NCBI RefSeq assembly: GCF_014696385.1
Contig: NZ_JACJQB010000001.1
Location: forward strand, 124,001-188,000
Direction of reading: 5' to 3'
Origin: Pseudanabaena mucicola FACHB-723
GTDB lineage: Bacteria; Cyanobacteriota; Cyanobacteriia; Pseudanabaenales; Pseudanabaenaceae
DNA length: 64,000 nucleotides
A program made the position numbers and the translations under genes. Below are positions 43,683 to 53,063 of this stretch, one piece after another; within the stretch, counting starts at the first letter, position 1, and each line of letters opens with the position of its first letter. A model generated the notes under the pieces. The model saw nothing but the letters and a program-made list of their open reading frames with translations, was not told where the DNA came from and made no database searches.

Positions 43683-46229
43683 ATGACAGTCTCTGCTCAA
43701 ATTCTAAACATTCATTGCGATCGCTATGTCAGCGTCTTGGTTGATTGTATTGGTATTGATGACTTGCTAACCTATCGCGTTCCAGAAGATATGGATATTC
43801 GCGTTGGTGATATTCTCAGCGTTCCCTTGGGGCAAAGATATGTGGGTGCGATTGCCTTGGATATTTCCTATACTTCCCAAATTGTCGATCCCAAAACTGA
43901 AATCAAGTCAGTTAGCACAGTAATTAGCACAGGTATTTTCCCAAAGACCTATTGGGAAATGCTGATTCGTACAGCCGATTACTATCGTACACCCGTGATG
44001 CAGACTGTCAAAACTGCCCTGCCACCGAAGTTATTAGATCATTCTCACTATCGGATTAAAGTAAAACAACTCCTCACTCCCCCCCCTCCTCTCCCTCTGG
44101 GAGAGGGGGAGCAGGATTCTTTTTCTCCTCTCCCAGAGGGAGAAGGTTTAGGGGTGAGGTCAATCTCAAAAGCTGCCCAAATGGTTTGGGATTTCTTACA
44201 GGAGCATACCCATAATCCCAAGGGAATTAGCCGCCGCTATATTTATCAAAAGCTCGGCAGATATGCGAGTTCAGGATTAAAGGAATTGCAGAACTTAGCA
44301 TGGATTGAAACGGTTTTAGAAATGCCCCATCGACCGCAACCTAAGTATGAAGATGTCGCTATTTTACTCAAGGCGGCTGATGGCGAATTAACAGAAAGAC
44401 AAGCCGAGATTTTGACGATTATGCAACATCAGGGTGGGGAATGTTTAAAAACGCAATTGTATAAACTTGCAAAGACTACCGCGACCACGATCCAAAATTT
44501 GGCAAATAAAGGATATCTAGCAATATCCAAGCGAGAATCTTTGCGGTTAGGGGGCAAAAGTCACACAGTTACCCGCGATTGTGCTAAAAATCTCACCCCC
44601 GATCAAGATGCGGCACTACAACAAATTTTGACTGCGATCGCAAATCAAACTGCCTCCCATTTTCTCTTGCATGGAGTCACAGGGTCGGGCAAAACTGAGG
44701 TCTATCTCCAAGCGATTGCACCTGTACTCGAATCTGGCAAATCAGCGCTAGTGTTAGTTCCTGAAATTGGCTTGACCCCCCAACTCACCGATCGCTTTCG
44801 CGCTAGATTTGGTGATGCGAAGGTGAATGTTTATCATAGCCAACTGTCTGAAGGAGAACGCTTTGATACATGGAGACTGATGCTCACAGGTGAAGCTCAA
44901 ATCGTGATCGGTACACGCTCGGCCGTATTTGCTCCCCTCACAAATTTGGGACTGATTGTGATGGATGAGGAACATGACAACAGCTTCAAGCAAGATCAAC
45001 CGCAACCCTGCTACCATGCTCGCAAAATTGCCGAATGGCGATCGCAATTAGAGCAGATTCCGCTTGTACTTGGCTCGGCAACACCTTCCGCTGAGGTTAT
45101 TTACGCCCATCAACAGCAACAATCTATCTATCTCGAACTACCCCATCGCATCGGCAATAAGGACATGCCTCCGATCGAAATAGTCGATATGCGAGATGAA
45201 TTTAAGGCGGGTAATTATTCGATTTTGAGTCGTAAACTGCAAATTGCGATCGCAGCTATGCTCGAAGCCAAACAGCAAGGAATTCTATTTATCCATCGGC
45301 GCGGTCATAGCACCTTTGTTTCCTGTCGCTCCTGTGGCTACGTCGCCGAATGCCCTAACTGTGATGTATCTCTTTCCTATCACGATCCGATCTCACCTAC
45401 CGCCTATCAACCCAAATCCGCTCATTTGCGATGCCATTACTGTAACTACACCATCATTCAGCCCAAATCCTGTCCCCAATGTGGCTCACCATACTTCAAG
45501 CACTTTGGTAGTGGAACTCAAAAAGTGGAACAGGAACTTGCCAAACTATTCCCCGATATTCGTCTCATTCGCTTTGACAGTGACACTACCCGCAACAAGG
45601 ATCAACATCGATTACTCATCGATCAATTCCGTTCAGGAGAAGCTGATTTATTAGTGGGAACACAAATGTTAACCAAGGGTTTAGATATTCCCCAAGTAAC
45701 TCTGGTGGGTGTTGTTTCGGCGGATGGATTATTAAATTTTTCGGACTATCGCGCAGGGGAGCGAGCCGCCCAAACTTTACTCCAAGTTGCTGGCAGAGCA
45801 GGTCGTGGGGAGGAAGAAGGCAAAGTAATCATGCAAACCTATACGCCCGAACATCCCGCCATTCAAGCCGTGCAAACCTATCAATTAGAAGAATTTATGC
45901 AAAGCGAATTGGAAATGCGTGAGGCTTTGCGTTATCCACCAATGGGGCAGATGGCGTTAATTCATCTCAGTAGTGAGAGTGCGACGACGGTGGAAAAATC
46001 AGCCCACGAATTAGCAGAATATTTGCGACAGTTAGAGAATGATTGGGATATTTTAGGAGCAACTCCTGCCACGATTGCCAAGGTTGCGAATCGTTACCGT
46101 TGGCAGATTCTGCTCAAATTCAATCCTGATGTTTTGCCCAATGTCCCCAGCCTAGAAGAATTAAGAATGTTAGTTAACTCTAAGGCAGTCAGAATTGCGA
46201 TCGATGTTGATCCCCTGACAATATTGTAA
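43683..46229 (+). CDS. priA: Primosomal replication restart helicase PriA
   Basis: PriA of 848 residues. The N-terminal DNA-binding domain is followed by the helicase: Walker A LLHGVTGSGKTEVY, DEEH box IVMDEEHDNSFKQ, the zinc cysteines (CRSCGYVAECPNCD, CHYCNY, CPQCG) and the C-terminal helicase motif QVAGRAGRGEEEGKV. It restarts stalled forks. Residues about 130-159 (rich in P, G and E) are encoded by a dispersed palindromic repeat inserted in frame, between KVKQLL and ISKAAQ. The insertion is in a linker, so activity may survive. Confidence 0.95.
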   Translation: MTVSAQILNIHCDRYVSVLVDCIGIDDLLTYRVPEDMDIRVGDILSVPLGQRYVGAIALDISYTSQIVDPKTEIKSVSTVISTGIFPKTYWEMLIRTADYYRTPVMQTVKTALPPKLLDHSHYRIKVKQLLTPPPPLPLGEGEQDSFSPLPEGEGLGVRSISKAAQMVWDFLQEHTHNPKGISRRYIYQKLGRYASSGLKELQNLAWIETVLEMPHRPQPKYEDVAILLKAADGELTERQAEILTIMQHQGGECLKTQLYKLAKTTATTIQNLANKGYLAISKRESLRLGGKSHTVTRDCAKNLTPDQDAALQQILTAIANQTASHFLLHGVTGSGKTEVYLQAIAPVLESGKSALVLVPEIGLTPQLTDRFRARFGDAKVNVYHSQLSEGERFDTWRLMLTGEAQIVIGTRSAVFAPLTNLGLIVMDEEHDNSFKQDQPQPCYHARKIAEWRSQLEQIPLVLGSATPSAEVIYAHQQQQSIYLELPHRIGNKDMPPIEIVDMRDEFKAGNYSILSRKLQIAIAAMLEAKQQGILFIHRRGHSTFVSCRSCGYVAECPNCDVSLSYHDPISPTAYQPKSAHLRCHYCNYTIIQPKSCPQCGSPYFKHFGSGTQKVEQELAKLFPDIRLIRFDSDTTRNKDQHRLLIDQFRSGEADLLVGTQMLTKGLDIPQVTLVGVVSADGLLNFSDYRAGERAAQTLLQVAGRAGRGEEEGKVIMQTYTPEHPAIQAVQTYQLEEFMQSELEMREALRYPPMGQMALIHLSSESATTVEKSAHELAEYLRQLENDWDILGATPATIAKVANRYRWQILLKFNPDVLPNVPSLEELRMLVNSKAVRIAIDVDPLTIL
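44072..44159. repeat. Palindromic repeat inserted in frame in priA
   Basis: Outer ends CCTCACTCC and GGGGTGAGG, with inner CTCTCCCTCTGGGAGAG and CTCTCCCAGAGGGAGA hairpins. Same family as 15370-15466. It stays open in the priA frame and adds about 29 residues. Confidence 0.85.
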
Positions 46230-46306
46230 AGCCCAAGAAGACCAGTTGCGGAACTCATCTTTTTGCTACAAATTTTGCTGTTAGAGTTCTCGACAAACAA
46301 ATTTCA

Positions 46307-46606
46307 ATGAGCTACGATCGTAATATTGCAATGATATTGCGACCAGATGAGTTTGGGTTCAAAACAATGTTAATTGAACATCCTAATCGTAAAGAATTAA
46401 CTGCTGAGGAGCTGCAAAGCTTGCAAAAACTGCAAGCAGTAATTGATCGAGTAGCTGCTGATGGCAAAATTAGTAAGTATGAAATGGAGCTAGTTGATCG
46501 AGCGATCAAAAATGATGGCAAAGTCCTCGTTGAAGAAATCACCATGATGCGTCAGATGATTCGCGACAAAATCAATAGCGGATTGCTTATTTACGAATGG
46601 AACTAA
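46307..46606 (+). CDS. Small hypothetical protein
   Basis: Unrecognised 99-residue protein, mostly helical (TAEELQSLQKLQAVIDRVAADGKISKYEMELV...). The AADGKIS-x-x-E pattern is reminiscent of TerB-like helices, too weak to assign. Its stop overlaps the stop of the minus-strand neighbour by four bases. Confidence 0.6.
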   Translation: MSYDRNIAMILRPDEFGFKTMLIEHPNRKELTAEELQSLQKLQAVIDRVAADGKISKYEMELVDRAIKNDGKVLVEEITMMRQMIRDKINSGLLIYEWN

Positions 46607-48810
46607 CGGAAATTCCACATTTCATATTGTCTATTCCTAAATGTCAAAATTTGACCTTTTTGTGAACTCGGTAATATCCCCATCCAGATTCTACCGCCAC
46701 TGATATCGCTAAATAATAATGCGCCATCACTGGAAAATACGATCGCAACGGGATAATGACGATCTTGTAAATCAACCTGCTCGCGATCTAACAACAACAG
46801 GTATTCAAGTTTGCCCAACCCATCAAGATCAACGGCGGATAATGTCCACTGTTCCTGAACTAATACACTAAATTCTTCGATACTAAGAGAAACCTGTCCA
46901 TTGCGTTGCAGTTCTCGATATATTGAGCGAACAATCCTCTCGATGGTTGATGGTGACAAGGTTCGCCAATCAACGGTAATACCGTCAGGTGGGATAAAGG
47001 CTCCGCCACTGGTAACGAGGGGAGTTAGGATACTGCGATTGAGTAAAGGTAAAAGACTCGCCTCTCCTGATGCTAAGACTTTCAGTCTTCCATCGGCGCT
47101 AACCCACAATGACTCAGCTGTTAACGATAAGGCTTGCGACTTGCCATAGGCATCATAGATCACAACTCCCAAGTTATTGTTCAGCGATAGCCCCAAGGTT
47201 CTCCACAACAAGGTTGATGAGCGATCACTAAGTTCCCTATAGGGAGCATTCCGCCATAGGTCACCATCTTTAATCAGATCAATGCTGACCTCATACCATG
47301 CTTGATTTGGCTCTAATTTTGGTGGGGGCAAAAACCAATCATTGCCCGCAGTTTTGCCAATATAGGAAACCGTGCCTAATAACTGACGCGGTTGAATCGT
47401 GATCGGTGCGAGGTCAAGTCTTTGCAACAACGGATCGGAATCCTTAGGATTAACTTTTTGCGATCGCAGCCAAGTTTCGGCACGACGCAACCCTTCCCGA
47501 TGCAAAACCACTAAGCCTCCCCATAGCTTAATGTCCTGATCACTAGACATTGTGAGCATGGTCATGACGCGCTGCCAAATATGGGGATGATACTTCCGCA
47601 ACATTTCCGCAATCCGATCGCCTTTATAGGCAGGATCATTGGCAATGGCCACCGCTTCTTGCCACCGACCATCAATGATATACACCAAAGCCTTATCACC
47701 CAAATTAGAAATTGCTTGCTGGGTTTGCTGAGTTGTGATTTGGGCATGAACAGAAATCAACTCATACTGTTCCTGTAAAAAAGGCGAGATTTCTTGGTTT
47801 TGAGATCGCAACTCTTTTAAAGCCTGATCAAACTTAGCCAATGCTGGTGACCAAAGTCCCACACTCGCCATCACCAAAGCCTGTTGATAGGATTTTGGCT
47901 GTCCCTTAGCCTCATTTAGGTTTGACTGCCGTAGTTGCATTTTGCGAACGGAGTCAGCACTGATATCTTCAGGATGAAAAATTAAAAAAGATGGCTCAAA
48001 TCCCTGACTTTGATTGACGACTAACTGAGTCGGAGAAGTTGATAACAGCTTACGCCATTTGGGTAGCTCACCTGCGGGACTTGTCCATTGCTCAAGCTCG
48101 ATCAATTGCGATCGCTTACCAACTGCAAAATAGTAAATCTGTCCATAGGCAATCCCATCAACGTTGCCCGATGTGGTAAACCATAGCCCGTCAAATTGTG
48201 ATGGTGGATTATTGATCAGGGATAACTTTTTGAGCGGTAGCCGATTCCGATTTGGTCTTAGTCTCGCAGGAACTGGCTCAGTCAGATATTTCAACTTTGG
48301 CGATCGCACAAAATATTCATCAACACCTGCGATCGTAGTGGTACTTACGAGTAGTAATTTTTCTTCTGTACGCTCCCTAACAGGCTGATAAATACGAATT
48401 TCCCGAATATTTTGAGTTTCAGTTTCTAAAACCGTATAAAGAATTTCACCTGTTTTGAGGCTATAGTTTTCGCCCAGCTTTAGTTGACTGCGCTCCAATT
48501 CTGATTGAATTTGCGGAATACTTTTAGGCAAATTCCATAGAGAGTCTGAATAGAACGTAGGAGCCTCGTCGGAAGGAGCAAGCCAGCTAATCGACGCAGG
48601 ATTGTAGAGATAGAGCAAACCAAATATTGCTAGTCCCCCAACTAGCGGAATGCTAAGCACAATTCCGACATCTGACCATGTGAGTTGATTGTGTGGATCA
48701 GATTCAGGTAGTTCTGCCACTAAATCATAAATATTGAGGGCTTCCTGATCGCTTTTAACAATGTCGCCCAAAGGTTGTGATGATTCAGGTAAAGATTCCA
48801 TGCGCGGCAT
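46603..48810 (-). CDS. Large single-pass membrane protein of unknown function
   Basis: About 735 residues from the ATG at MPRMESLPE; a GTG 36 bases upstream also opens the frame. One membrane helix (about 48-68, VLSIPLVGGLAIFGLLYLY) anchors a large outer part with helical repeat-like stretches (YQQALVMASVGLWSPALAKFDQALKELRS looks TPR-like). The C-terminal part (LDGLGKLEYLLLLD...VAIVFSSDGALLFSDISGG) is beta-rich. Cyanobacterial genomes often have such proteins; no function known. Confidence 0.65.
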   Translation of the reverse strand: MPRMESLPESSQPLGDIVKSDQEALNIYDLVAELPESDPHNQLTWSDVGIVLSIPLVGGLAIFGLLYLYNPASISWLAPSDEAPTFYSDSLWNLPKSIPQIQSELERSQLKLGENYSLKTGEILYTVLETETQNIREIRIYQPVRERTEEKLLLVSTTTIAGVDEYFVRSPKLKYLTEPVPARLRPNRNRLPLKKLSLINNPPSQFDGLWFTTSGNVDGIAYGQIYYFAVGKRSQLIELEQWTSPAGELPKWRKLLSTSPTQLVVNQSQGFEPSFLIFHPEDISADSVRKMQLRQSNLNEAKGQPKSYQQALVMASVGLWSPALAKFDQALKELRSQNQEISPFLQEQYELISVHAQITTQQTQQAISNLGDKALVYIIDGRWQEAVAIANDPAYKGDRIAEMLRKYHPHIWQRVMTMLTMSSDQDIKLWGGLVVLHREGLRRAETWLRSQKVNPKDSDPLLQRLDLAPITIQPRQLLGTVSYIGKTAGNDWFLPPPKLEPNQAWYEVSIDLIKDGDLWRNAPYRELSDRSSTLLWRTLGLSLNNNLGVVIYDAYGKSQALSLTAESLWVSADGRLKVLASGEASLLPLLNRSILTPLVTSGGAFIPPDGITVDWRTLSPSTIERIVRSIYRELQRNGQVSLSIEEFSVLVQEQWTLSAVDLDGLGKLEYLLLLDREQVDLQDRHYPVAIVFSSDGALLFSDISGGRIWMGILPSSQKGQILTFRNRQYEMWNFR

Positions 48811-48946
48811 CGCAAATCTTGCACAACAGATGCCATAGCCTAGCACAATAGTTCTTCAAATATTTTAGAGAAGCATGTTATCAGAATAAATAAATGAGGG
48901 TAAGATACCGCTAACGTTTAAGGCGATTTAGCAATCGACAAAAATT

Positions 48947-49210
48947 ATGAAAAATGCTCTAACAGTGATTCGTTCAGTTGCAATCAGTACCTCGATCAGT
49001 TTAGTAGCTTTGTGTGGATTTGGTCTTGCCGCCTATTCCCAGACTGAATGTGCAGCTTCTTCAGATGGAGAGGTTGCGGTTGCAGCCTGTGTTGATGCTG
49101 AAGGTAATACGGCAGTAACTGCCGTTGACTCGGAGGGGAATCAGGTGACTGTAACCGAGGATAGTGAAGGTAATACAACTACTGAGATTATTGAAGTATC
49201 TGACGAATAG
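48947..49210 (+). CDS. Small secreted acidic repeat protein
   Basis: An 87-residue protein with a signal peptide (about 1-31, ending AAYSQ). The mature part has two Cys and three 11-residue units (DAEGNTAVTAV, DSEGNQVTVTE, DSEGNTTTEII), strongly acidic. The units could bind divalent cations, which is inference. Followed by a strong hairpin terminator. Confidence 0.65.
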   Translation: MKNALTVIRSVAISTSISLVALCGFGLAAYSQTECAASSDGEVAVAACVDAEGNTAVTAVDSEGNQVTVTEDSEGNTTTEIIEVSDE

Positions 49211-49230
49211 ATTTCAACACCAAAAATAGC

Positions 49231-49284
49231 GACCAAAACGAAAAGCAAGTATCACTTTTGTGATACTTGCTTTTCGTTTTGGTC
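49231..49284 (+). terminator. Strong intrinsic hairpin terminator
   Basis: Perfect 25-bp arms GACCAAAACGAAAAGCAAGT-ATCAC around TTTT, 20 bp after the small secreted protein's stop. Confidence 0.85.
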
Positions 49285-49476
49285 TGTAAAAGCTCATACC
49301 AACAAGTATCGAATTGGTTTACCATTTAAAAAAAACAGGCTAAGATTGCACTAGTATCAATTTTTGTGGCAATCGCTACAACTTAGCCAAATAGCTATCT
49401 AAAAAATTGAACTAAGCTAAAACAGGTAAACTTTACAGTTACGTTTGCACCACAAACATTCATGAATTAACAAATT

Positions 49477-51120
49477 ATGTCTACAACATCTCACGAGTCT
49501 ATGGTTGCTCAAGACCGCATTATCTTTTTTGATACCACTTTGCGCGATGGTGAACAGTCCCCTGGCGCAACTCTGAACGTGGAACAAAAACTATTAATCG
49601 CGCAGCAACTAGCTCGACTTGGTGTAGACATCATCGAGGCAGGTTTTCCTTTTGCGAGTAAAGGTGATTTTCATGCCGTGCAAGAAATTGCCAAGCTCGT
49701 TGGTACAGAAAATGGCCCCACAATTTGCGGTTTAGCCCGTGCCACCAGATCTGACATTGATGCGGCTGCCGAAGCTGTCAAACCCGCAGCTAAAGGACGC
49801 ATTCATACCTTCCTTGCAACTTCTGATATTCATTTGGAATACAAGCTTCGCAAAACTCGCGCTGAAGTGTTGGCAATCGTGCCGGAAATGGTTGCCTATG
49901 CCAAGTCAAAGGTTGCTGATGTTGAGTTTTCCCCTGAGGATGCAGGGCGCTCTGATCCAGAGTTTCTGTATCAAGTTTTAGAGGCGGCGATCGCCGCAGG
50001 TGCATCAACAGTCAATATTCCTGACACCGTAGGCTATTTAACTCCTGCTGAGTTTGGAGTCTTGATTAAGGGTATTAAGGACAATGTGCCTAATATTGAT
50101 CGCGCCATCATTTCCGTGCATGGTCATAATGACCTTGGATTAGCCGTCGCCAATTTCCTTGAAGCAGCTAAAAATGGCGCACGTCAAATGGAATGCACAA
50201 TTAACGGTATTGGCGAACGTGCGGGTAATGCCGCTCTCGAAGAATTGGTGATGGCGTTACATGTGCGGCGCTCCTATTTCAACACCTATCTTGGTCGTCC
50301 TGCGGAATCGACTGCGCCACTTTGCAATATTGACACCAAGCAGATTTACAAGACATCGCGCCTTGTCTCCAATCTCACAGGCATGTTGGTGCAACCCAAT
50401 AAAGCCATCGTCGGGGCAAATGCGTTTGCCCATGAATCTGGTATTCACCAAGATGGCGTATTAAAAAATCGCCTCACCTACGAAATCATGGATGCTCAGT
50501 CCATTGGGTTAACCGACAACTTGATTGTGCTTGGCAAACTCTCAGGGCGTAATGCTTTAAGCTCGCGCCTCAAAGAACTTGGTTTTGAGCTTTCGGAACA
50601 GGAACTCAATGCTGCTTTTGTGCGCTTTAAGGAGCTTGCCGACAAGAAGCGGGAAATTAGCGATCGCGATTTAGAGGCAATCGTGAACGATGAAATTCGT
50701 CATGCCCCTGAAGCATTCAAGCTCGAGCAGGTACAGGTGAGCTGCGGCGATCGTGCCATTCCCACAGCGACAGTCACCATCGTTATGCCCGATGGCAGCG
50801 AAATCACCGATGCCTCCGTTGGTACTGGCCCCGTTGATGCGATTTACAAGGCAATTAACCGCATTGTCGATGTACCTAACCAGTTGATTGAATACTCGGT
50901 GCAATCAGTTACCGCAGGTATTGATGCCCTTGGTGAAGTGACAATTCGCCTCAAACACCCCGACGCAGGTACGCTTTCTGGGCATTCGGCAAACACTGAC
51001 ATTATTGTTGCGTCAGCCCGAGCCTATCTCAGTGCCTTAAACAAGCTCTATTTTGCACTTCAGACTCCTGCTACCAAGATCAGCGATCGCGACAAGCTCA
51101 AAAAAGAAGCTGCGTTATAG
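49477..51120 (+). CDS. leuA: 2-isopropylmalate synthase
   Basis: LeuA of 547 residues. The TIM-barrel start [17 protein letters not shown], metal-binding [12 protein letters not shown] and [11 protein letters not shown] are all present, and the C-terminal LeuA dimer domain (about 390-520, [15 protein letters not shown]) should carry leucine feedback inhibition. First committed step of leucine synthesis. Some 190 bp of leader lie between the previous terminator and the ATG; no leader peptide with Leu codons was identified. Confidence 0.96.
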   Translation: MSTTSHESMVAQDRIIFFDTTLRDGEQSPGATLNVEQKLLIAQQLARLGVDIIEAGFPFASKGDFHAVQEIAKLVGTENGPTICGLARATRSDIDAAAEAVKPAAKGRIHTFLATSDIHLEYKLRKTRAEVLAIVPEMVAYAKSKVADVEFSPEDAGRSDPEFLYQVLEAAIAAGASTVNIPDTVGYLTPAEFGVLIKGIKDNVPNIDRAIISVHGHNDLGLAVANFLEAAKNGARQMECTINGIGERAGNAALEELVMALHVRRSYFNTYLGRPAESTAPLCNIDTKQIYKTSRLVSNLTGMLVQPNKAIVGANAFAHESGIHQDGVLKNRLTYEIMDAQSIGLTDNLIVLGKLSGRNALSSRLKELGFELSEQELNAAFVRFKELADKKREISDRDLEAIVNDEIRHAPEAFKLEQVQVSCGDRAIPTATVTIVMPDGSEITDASVGTGPVDAIYKAINRIVDVPNQLIEYSVQSVTAGIDALGEVTIRLKHPDAGTLSGHSANTDIIVASARAYLSALNKLYFALQTPATKISDRDKLKKEAAL

Positions 51121-51127
51121 ACCAAAT

Positions 51128-51168
51128 CAAGAAAAAAGAACCGCACTAGATGCGGTTCTTTTTTCTTG
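51128..51168 (+). terminator. leuA terminator
   Basis: Perfect 18-bp arms CAAGAAAAAAGAACCGCA around CTAGA, with a T-run in the right arm. Confidence 0.9.
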
Positions 51169-51348
51169 AGGTTGGATTATTTTTGGATTGTTTTAATATG
51201 TAGGGATATTCGGACAAATTACAATAGATATCTAGGCATAATTAAAAACTAAAGCTAAAACCTGTGGCGCACGCGCAGCATGTCCCCAAAGTTTGGATAG
51301 TTGATATTTTAAAGCTTTGCAAATCATATTTTATTAGCAACGGTAATA

Positions 51349-52476
51349 ATGCAAGAGTCAAAGAACTTCCCTCCTTCTGTAGTTGATCAACAGGCAGAAG
51401 CAATCCCCAAAATCAAATTTGCGAAAAATAATGGATTTCAGGCAGAGCTAAGAAGGCGGGTTGATGGCTTTTTGCAAGATGCTAATCTCCAAGAGCGCGA
51501 TTGTCCGCAAATGTATCTCAAGACAATCATCCTACTATCCAGTTTTTTTAGCACCTATGCTGTACTGGTTTTTGCAGCGCAGACATGGTGGCAAGTAGTT
51601 CCCCTTTGCATTCTTCTTGGTGTGATCACCGCAGGTATTGGGTTTGGCATTCAGCACGATGGCTCACACCATGCTTACTCCCATTCGCTATGGATGAATA
51701 AGTTAATGGCGTTGAGTTTAGATTTAATTGGTGGCAGTTCCTATATTTGGCATTGGAAACATGATGTTTTCCACCATACCCACACCAATATTATTAGTTA
51801 CGATCCTGACCTAGAAGTAGGTATTTTTGGCAGACTCGCACCTACTCAGCCGAGACTAGCATTTCATCGCTGGCAGCATTATTATTTATGGTTTCTGTAT
51901 GGTCTATTGGCGATCAAGTGGCATTTTTACGATGATTTTTATAGTTTGGTGACTGGCAAAATTGGCGATCGCAATTTTCCGCGCCCCAAGGGGAGCAATC
52001 TGATCATCTTTTGGGCTGGGAAATTGATATTTTTTGCGATCGCATTTGCAATTCCCCTACTATTTCATTCCTTGCCAATCGTCTTAGCTAGCTATGGTTT
52101 AGTTGCCTTAACCTTAGGTATCGTCCTAAGCGTTGTCTTCCAACTAGCCCATGTGGTTGAAGAAGCCAACTTCCCAATTCCAGTAGTTACATCTGGAGTC
52201 ATTGAGAATGATTGGGCAATTCATCAAATTGAAACCACCGTTAATTTTTCGAGAAATAACCCTGTAGCTACATGGTTACTAGGTGGTCTCAATTTTCAAG
52301 TGGAACATCATCTATTCCCTAACATTTGTCATGTCAACTATCCTGCAATTTCACAAATAGTTGAACAAACCTGTCAAGATTTTGGAGTCAAATACAATCA
52401 ACATAAATCTTTTTGGGCAGGGTGTATATCCCACTTCCAATGGTTGCGTCGTATGGGAAGCGAGTATCTAAGTTAG
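51349..52476 (+). CDS. desD: Acyl-lipid (Delta6-type) fatty-acid desaturase
   Basis: Membrane di-iron desaturase of 375 residues. The three His boxes are HDGSHH (103-108), HDVFHH (138-143) and QVEHH (317-321); the Q in the third box is typical of front-end (Delta6) enzymes. There is no fused cytochrome b5, as in cyanobacterial DesD. It acts on membrane lipids with ferredoxin. Regiospecificity is inferred from the third box and overall resemblance to Synechocystis DesD. Confidence 0.85.
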   Translation: MQESKNFPPSVVDQQAEAIPKIKFAKNNGFQAELRRRVDGFLQDANLQERDCPQMYLKTIILLSSFFSTYAVLVFAAQTWWQVVPLCILLGVITAGIGFGIQHDGSHHAYSHSLWMNKLMALSLDLIGGSSYIWHWKHDVFHHTHTNIISYDPDLEVGIFGRLAPTQPRLAFHRWQHYYLWFLYGLLAIKWHFYDDFYSLVTGKIGDRNFPRPKGSNLIIFWAGKLIFFAIAFAIPLLFHSLPIVLASYGLVALTLGIVLSVVFQLAHVVEEANFPIPVVTSGVIENDWAIHQIETTVNFSRNNPVATWLLGGLNFQVEHHLFPNICHVNYPAISQIVEQTCQDFGVKYNQHKSFWAGCISHFQWLRRMGSEYLS

Positions 52477-52498
52477 GTGCTAAGTATAAATACTTAGG

Positions 52499-52681
52499 TT
52501 AATAGAAATAGTCATTGAGATAAGCGCAGCGATGTTTCAAAACTTGAGTAACATTTTGCTGATTCCATTGAATCCCCGAAATTTTAACGTGGCGACCTAT
52601 CTGCTTAATTGTCGATTTTACAGCACCAGATCCAATGGTAAGCAGCTGTTTCTGTAGATAACCATACTCAAGAATACGATG
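52499..52681 (-). pseudogene. ISKra4-type transposase C-terminal remnant
   Basis: Read on the minus strand from about 52678, some 59 codons remain open to the TAA at 52499-52501. They contain IGSGAVKSTIKQIGRHVKIS, IQWN and LKHRCAYLN, which resemble the C-terminal end of ISKra4-family transposases. The rest of the gene and any terminal inverted repeats are missing, so this is a relic. Confidence 0.7.
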
Positions 52682-52697
52682 CCGATGATCGACTCAA

Positions 52698-53021
52698 CAC
52701 CATCCACAAAACCTGATCGCAAGTTCCCCATATCAAACAGCGATCGCCCCTCATCACCCAAAACCCGATCGCCTATTCGCTCAAATCAAGCAGCGATAGC
52801 AAGCACCCTCAACACCCAACACCCGATCGCCTATTCCCTCAAAACTAAACAGCGATCGCACCATCAACACCCACAAACCTGATCGTCTATTTCCTCAAAT
52901 CAAACCGCGATCACCATCTCACCACCCATAAACGAGATCGCCTCTCAACATTAAACAGTGAGCGTAACCCAACACATACAAACCCGATCATCATTTGCCA
53001 AAAAATCAAACCTCGATCTAA
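52698..53021. repeat. Degenerate ~55-bp tandem repeat anchored on CGATCG
   Basis: Six units (starts near 52698, 52755, 52813, 52868, 52923 and 52973; 49-58 bp) of the type CACCCAAAACCCGATCGCC, then a TCAAATCAAACAGCGATCGC half. Units diverge from each other, most near the KAP gene. It is not CRISPR: no constant repeat with unique spacers. Not coding. Confidence 0.75.
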
Positions 53022-53063
53022 GGGAAGCTTTTTCTGATTCAGAAATTTCCATTGAATCATTAT

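Noticed and set aside
52679-52882. Plus-strand ORF over the 55-bp tandem repeat
   Set aside because: Low-complexity product rich in P, S, K and R with no ribosome site; the repeat itself explains the open frame.
52698-53021. CRISPR array
   Set aside because: Units differ along their full length; no constant repeat alternating with unique spacers, and no cas genes nearby.
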